Part shown: in pieces, positions 62,255-64,000 of the stretch
How positions within the stretch are numbered: position 1 is the stretch's first letter
How the letters are laid out: each line of letters begins with the position of its first letter
Assembly: GCA_023846275.1 (NCBI GenBank)
Contig: CM043868.1
Coordinates: forward strand, 17,827,755 to 17,891,754
Source of the DNA: Vanilla planifolia
Lineage: Eukaryota; Streptophyta; Magnoliopsida; Asparagales; Orchidaceae
Direction: 5' to 3'
DNA: 64,000 nt
Translations under genes and position numbers: made by a program
Notes under the pieces: generated by a model
Told to the model about the DNA's origin: nothing
The model's database searches: none
Seen by the model: the letters and a program-made list of their open reading frames with translations, nothing else

Positions 62255-63600
62255 ATAAGATATTAGAAATAAAAATTTTGATTTCTTATAAAAATATTTA
62301 AATATATACTTTTAAAGTATTTTTAAATACTTGAGTAAATCTCTAAAAATGATTTTGTATGAATTTTATTTTTTAAAAACATATTAATTTTTATTAAAAA
62401 TATGTAATAAAAAAATTAATAATAATTAAAATTATATATCAACAATTTTTTGGTGATTCAGCTTAAAACCAAGCCTACATCTATCCTTAACAAAAATTAG
62501 ATAAAAGTAAACACTCAATATAAGTCTTTTGTCAAATGTTGGGTAAGCTAAACCCTTACAATAAAGAAACAAATAAGACACACTACTACAACCTCACAAA
62601 AAAAATAAACAAGGCATGCTACAATACCTTACAACGAAATAAAATAGCAATATAAGAAAAATATTTGATAACAAAAAATCGCAATTAATACAACCAAATC
62701 TTATGCTTGATGAAATGATTAAAGTGACAATTATCTTAATTAAATGAATTAAGAATAGAGAAATTTAATAACTTAACTGATTTGAGAAGAAACAGAATTT
62801 TAGATGTTTGACGATTGAAAGATGCATTAGTGTATAGAAATGATGCTGAGAATGGGCTACTAATGGCTTGAATGTTTTAGCTTAGAACTTTTTTAGATCG
62901 CGTATTTTAACAACTAATTTTGTTCAAGATCTCTCCTATTTATAGACATATTCTAATAGCTAAAATCATTTATCAAACACATCAAATAGTTGTTACTGTT
63001 TTGAAGCTTTGGTATATTTAAAAAAATATTATTTAATTAAAAATTCCAATGGCTTGAAATAATTGCTAAAAGTGCCTTTGCATAGTAGATGCTCGATCGA
63101 AATGATCAGTGTCCATTCGATCGTGAAAACTATGTGATCGGACAGATGAGATTCAGGTGGCATTATTTAAAAATAAAAGTTAATTTGAACTTTTATATTT
63201 GAATCTCGATCCGATGGTTGGAGTTTGATCTTACATGTAGAAGAAACATAAACCCTAGCATGATCAAACAAAGGATATAAATAAGCATTATAAAAAAGCA
63301 GAGGAAATCGAGATTGTTTGATCATGAAATTGTGAGATCGGATGATTCTAGTTACTCCAAAAATTAAGAAGTTAGCTAGGTAAACGCTTTACATATTAGT
63401 CCTACACGGTGAAGCACAACTTAGAAATGTTGCATTTATAACTTTGCATGATCGCATAAAGCAGCCTTTTTGAGGATGGTTGCCTTTTGGTTCACTCAAG
63501 AAGTTAGTACTTGTGCAACCACAATGCATTATAGTTTAATTAAAAATGCATGATTAATAACCTGATCCAAAAAGTGATAGCCTATTTGGGATTTAAGTAC
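62255..63600 (-). repeat. LTR-like repeat (matches 26.05-26.9 kb)
   Basis: The shared blocks are listed at 26.05 kb. It also holds the best-preserved motif copy, TTTTTTGGTGATTCAGCTT then AAGCCTACATCTATCC (about 62,452). The part at 63,080-63,360 has GATC-rich phrases (TCGATCCGATGGTTGGAGTT) like those near 14.6-14.9 kb. Confidence 0.5.
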
Positions 63601-64000
63601 GTGACCAATGCATAGTGAACCAAACGGGTTTAGACGAATTCTCAAACAATTAATGTATTTTTTATTATTAAAATTTTTATTAATTAATTAATATTATTAT
63701 AAAAAATTTGTAAAAGATTAATTAATATTATTAAAGATATAATATATTAAAATGATAATCAAGATAGATAAAAAATTTTGAAAACCTAAATATTTTTCTA
63801 AGATGATTTTTAATTTAATTTGTGTATCTTTTAATAAATATTTCAATCAAGTTTAATATTCTAATCAAAGTAAGATTAAAATATCTAAAATTAAATTTAA
63901 AATATATCCCTTAATAGTTTGTCACTACAACCAAGATCTTTATGGGATTTGACATTTGTTCATCTTTCTTTTTAATTCTCTTAGAATATGAGCATAGTTT
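63601..64000. other. AT-rich intergenic DNA, nothing recognised
   Basis: Low-complexity AT/TTAATTAAT sequence up to the window end. Confidence 0.45.

Noticed and set aside
61961-62256. Two cysteine-rich small proteins on the - strand
   Set aside because: They overlap each other in different frames and come from biased ACA/TGT repeats between a gag relic and an LTR-like repeat.
1-64000. tRNA or rRNA genes and organelle DNA insertions
   Set aside because: No T-loop-like GGTTCGAATCC, no rRNA stretch and no recognisable plastid or mitochondrial gene sequence was found by eye.

Overview
This window looks like gene-poor intergenic DNA from an angiosperm nuclear genome. Nearly all of it is very AT-rich and made of decayed retroelement debris, simple repeats and small tandem arrays. 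One intact GC-rich gene sits near the middle. Its high GC, strong GC bias at third positions and lack of introns, set in AT-rich surroundings, would fit a monocot, but that is inference. No rRNA, tRNA, CRISPR array or bacterial-type operon was seen.

The gene (28,623-30,137, + strand) encodes a complete 504-residue MATE/DETOXIFICATION transporter of the plant DTX48-51/ADP1 type. It has a short ATG-free leader, a candidate TATA element and promoter-proximal inverted repeats. About 0.8 kb upstream and about 1 kb downstream look low-copy.

Left arm (1-27.8 kb): copies of a retroelement leader repeat (1.3-1.9 and 6.1-6.8 kb), a Ty1/copia relic on the - strand (6.9-8.0 kb), a Ty3/gypsy integrase relic on the - strand (11.2-12.45 kb), a composite Ty3/gypsy relic on the + strand with LTR-like pieces at 12.7, 16.7 and 20.2-20.5 kb, a second + strand Ty3/gypsy relic (22.95-23.8 kb), and a copia gag relic on the - strand with an LTR-like repeat beside it (25.2-26.9 kb).

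Right arm (31-64 kb): a - strand copia relic (32.7-35.48 kb) meets a + strand Ty3/gypsy relic (35.5-37.45 kb) head to head, with both missing their 5' parts at the same junction. Beyond lie a 1.5-kb repeat present twice (40.6-42.1 and 57.8-59.3 kb), a GC-richer island with a 56-codon ORF (42.8-43.0 kb), LTR-like segments, several tandem arrays (periods about 132, 170-190, 130 and 95 bp), and a - strand Ty3/gypsy gag relic with leader and LTR-like sequence (60.9-63.6 kb).

I found no convincing new biological system. The points most worth a second look are the tandem arrays, the head-to-head junction, the composite LTR at 12.7-20.5 kb, the short motif shared by six repeat copies, and the small non-repetitive islands at 3.6 and 42.8 kb. 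All family calls come from reading translations by eye, without database searches.
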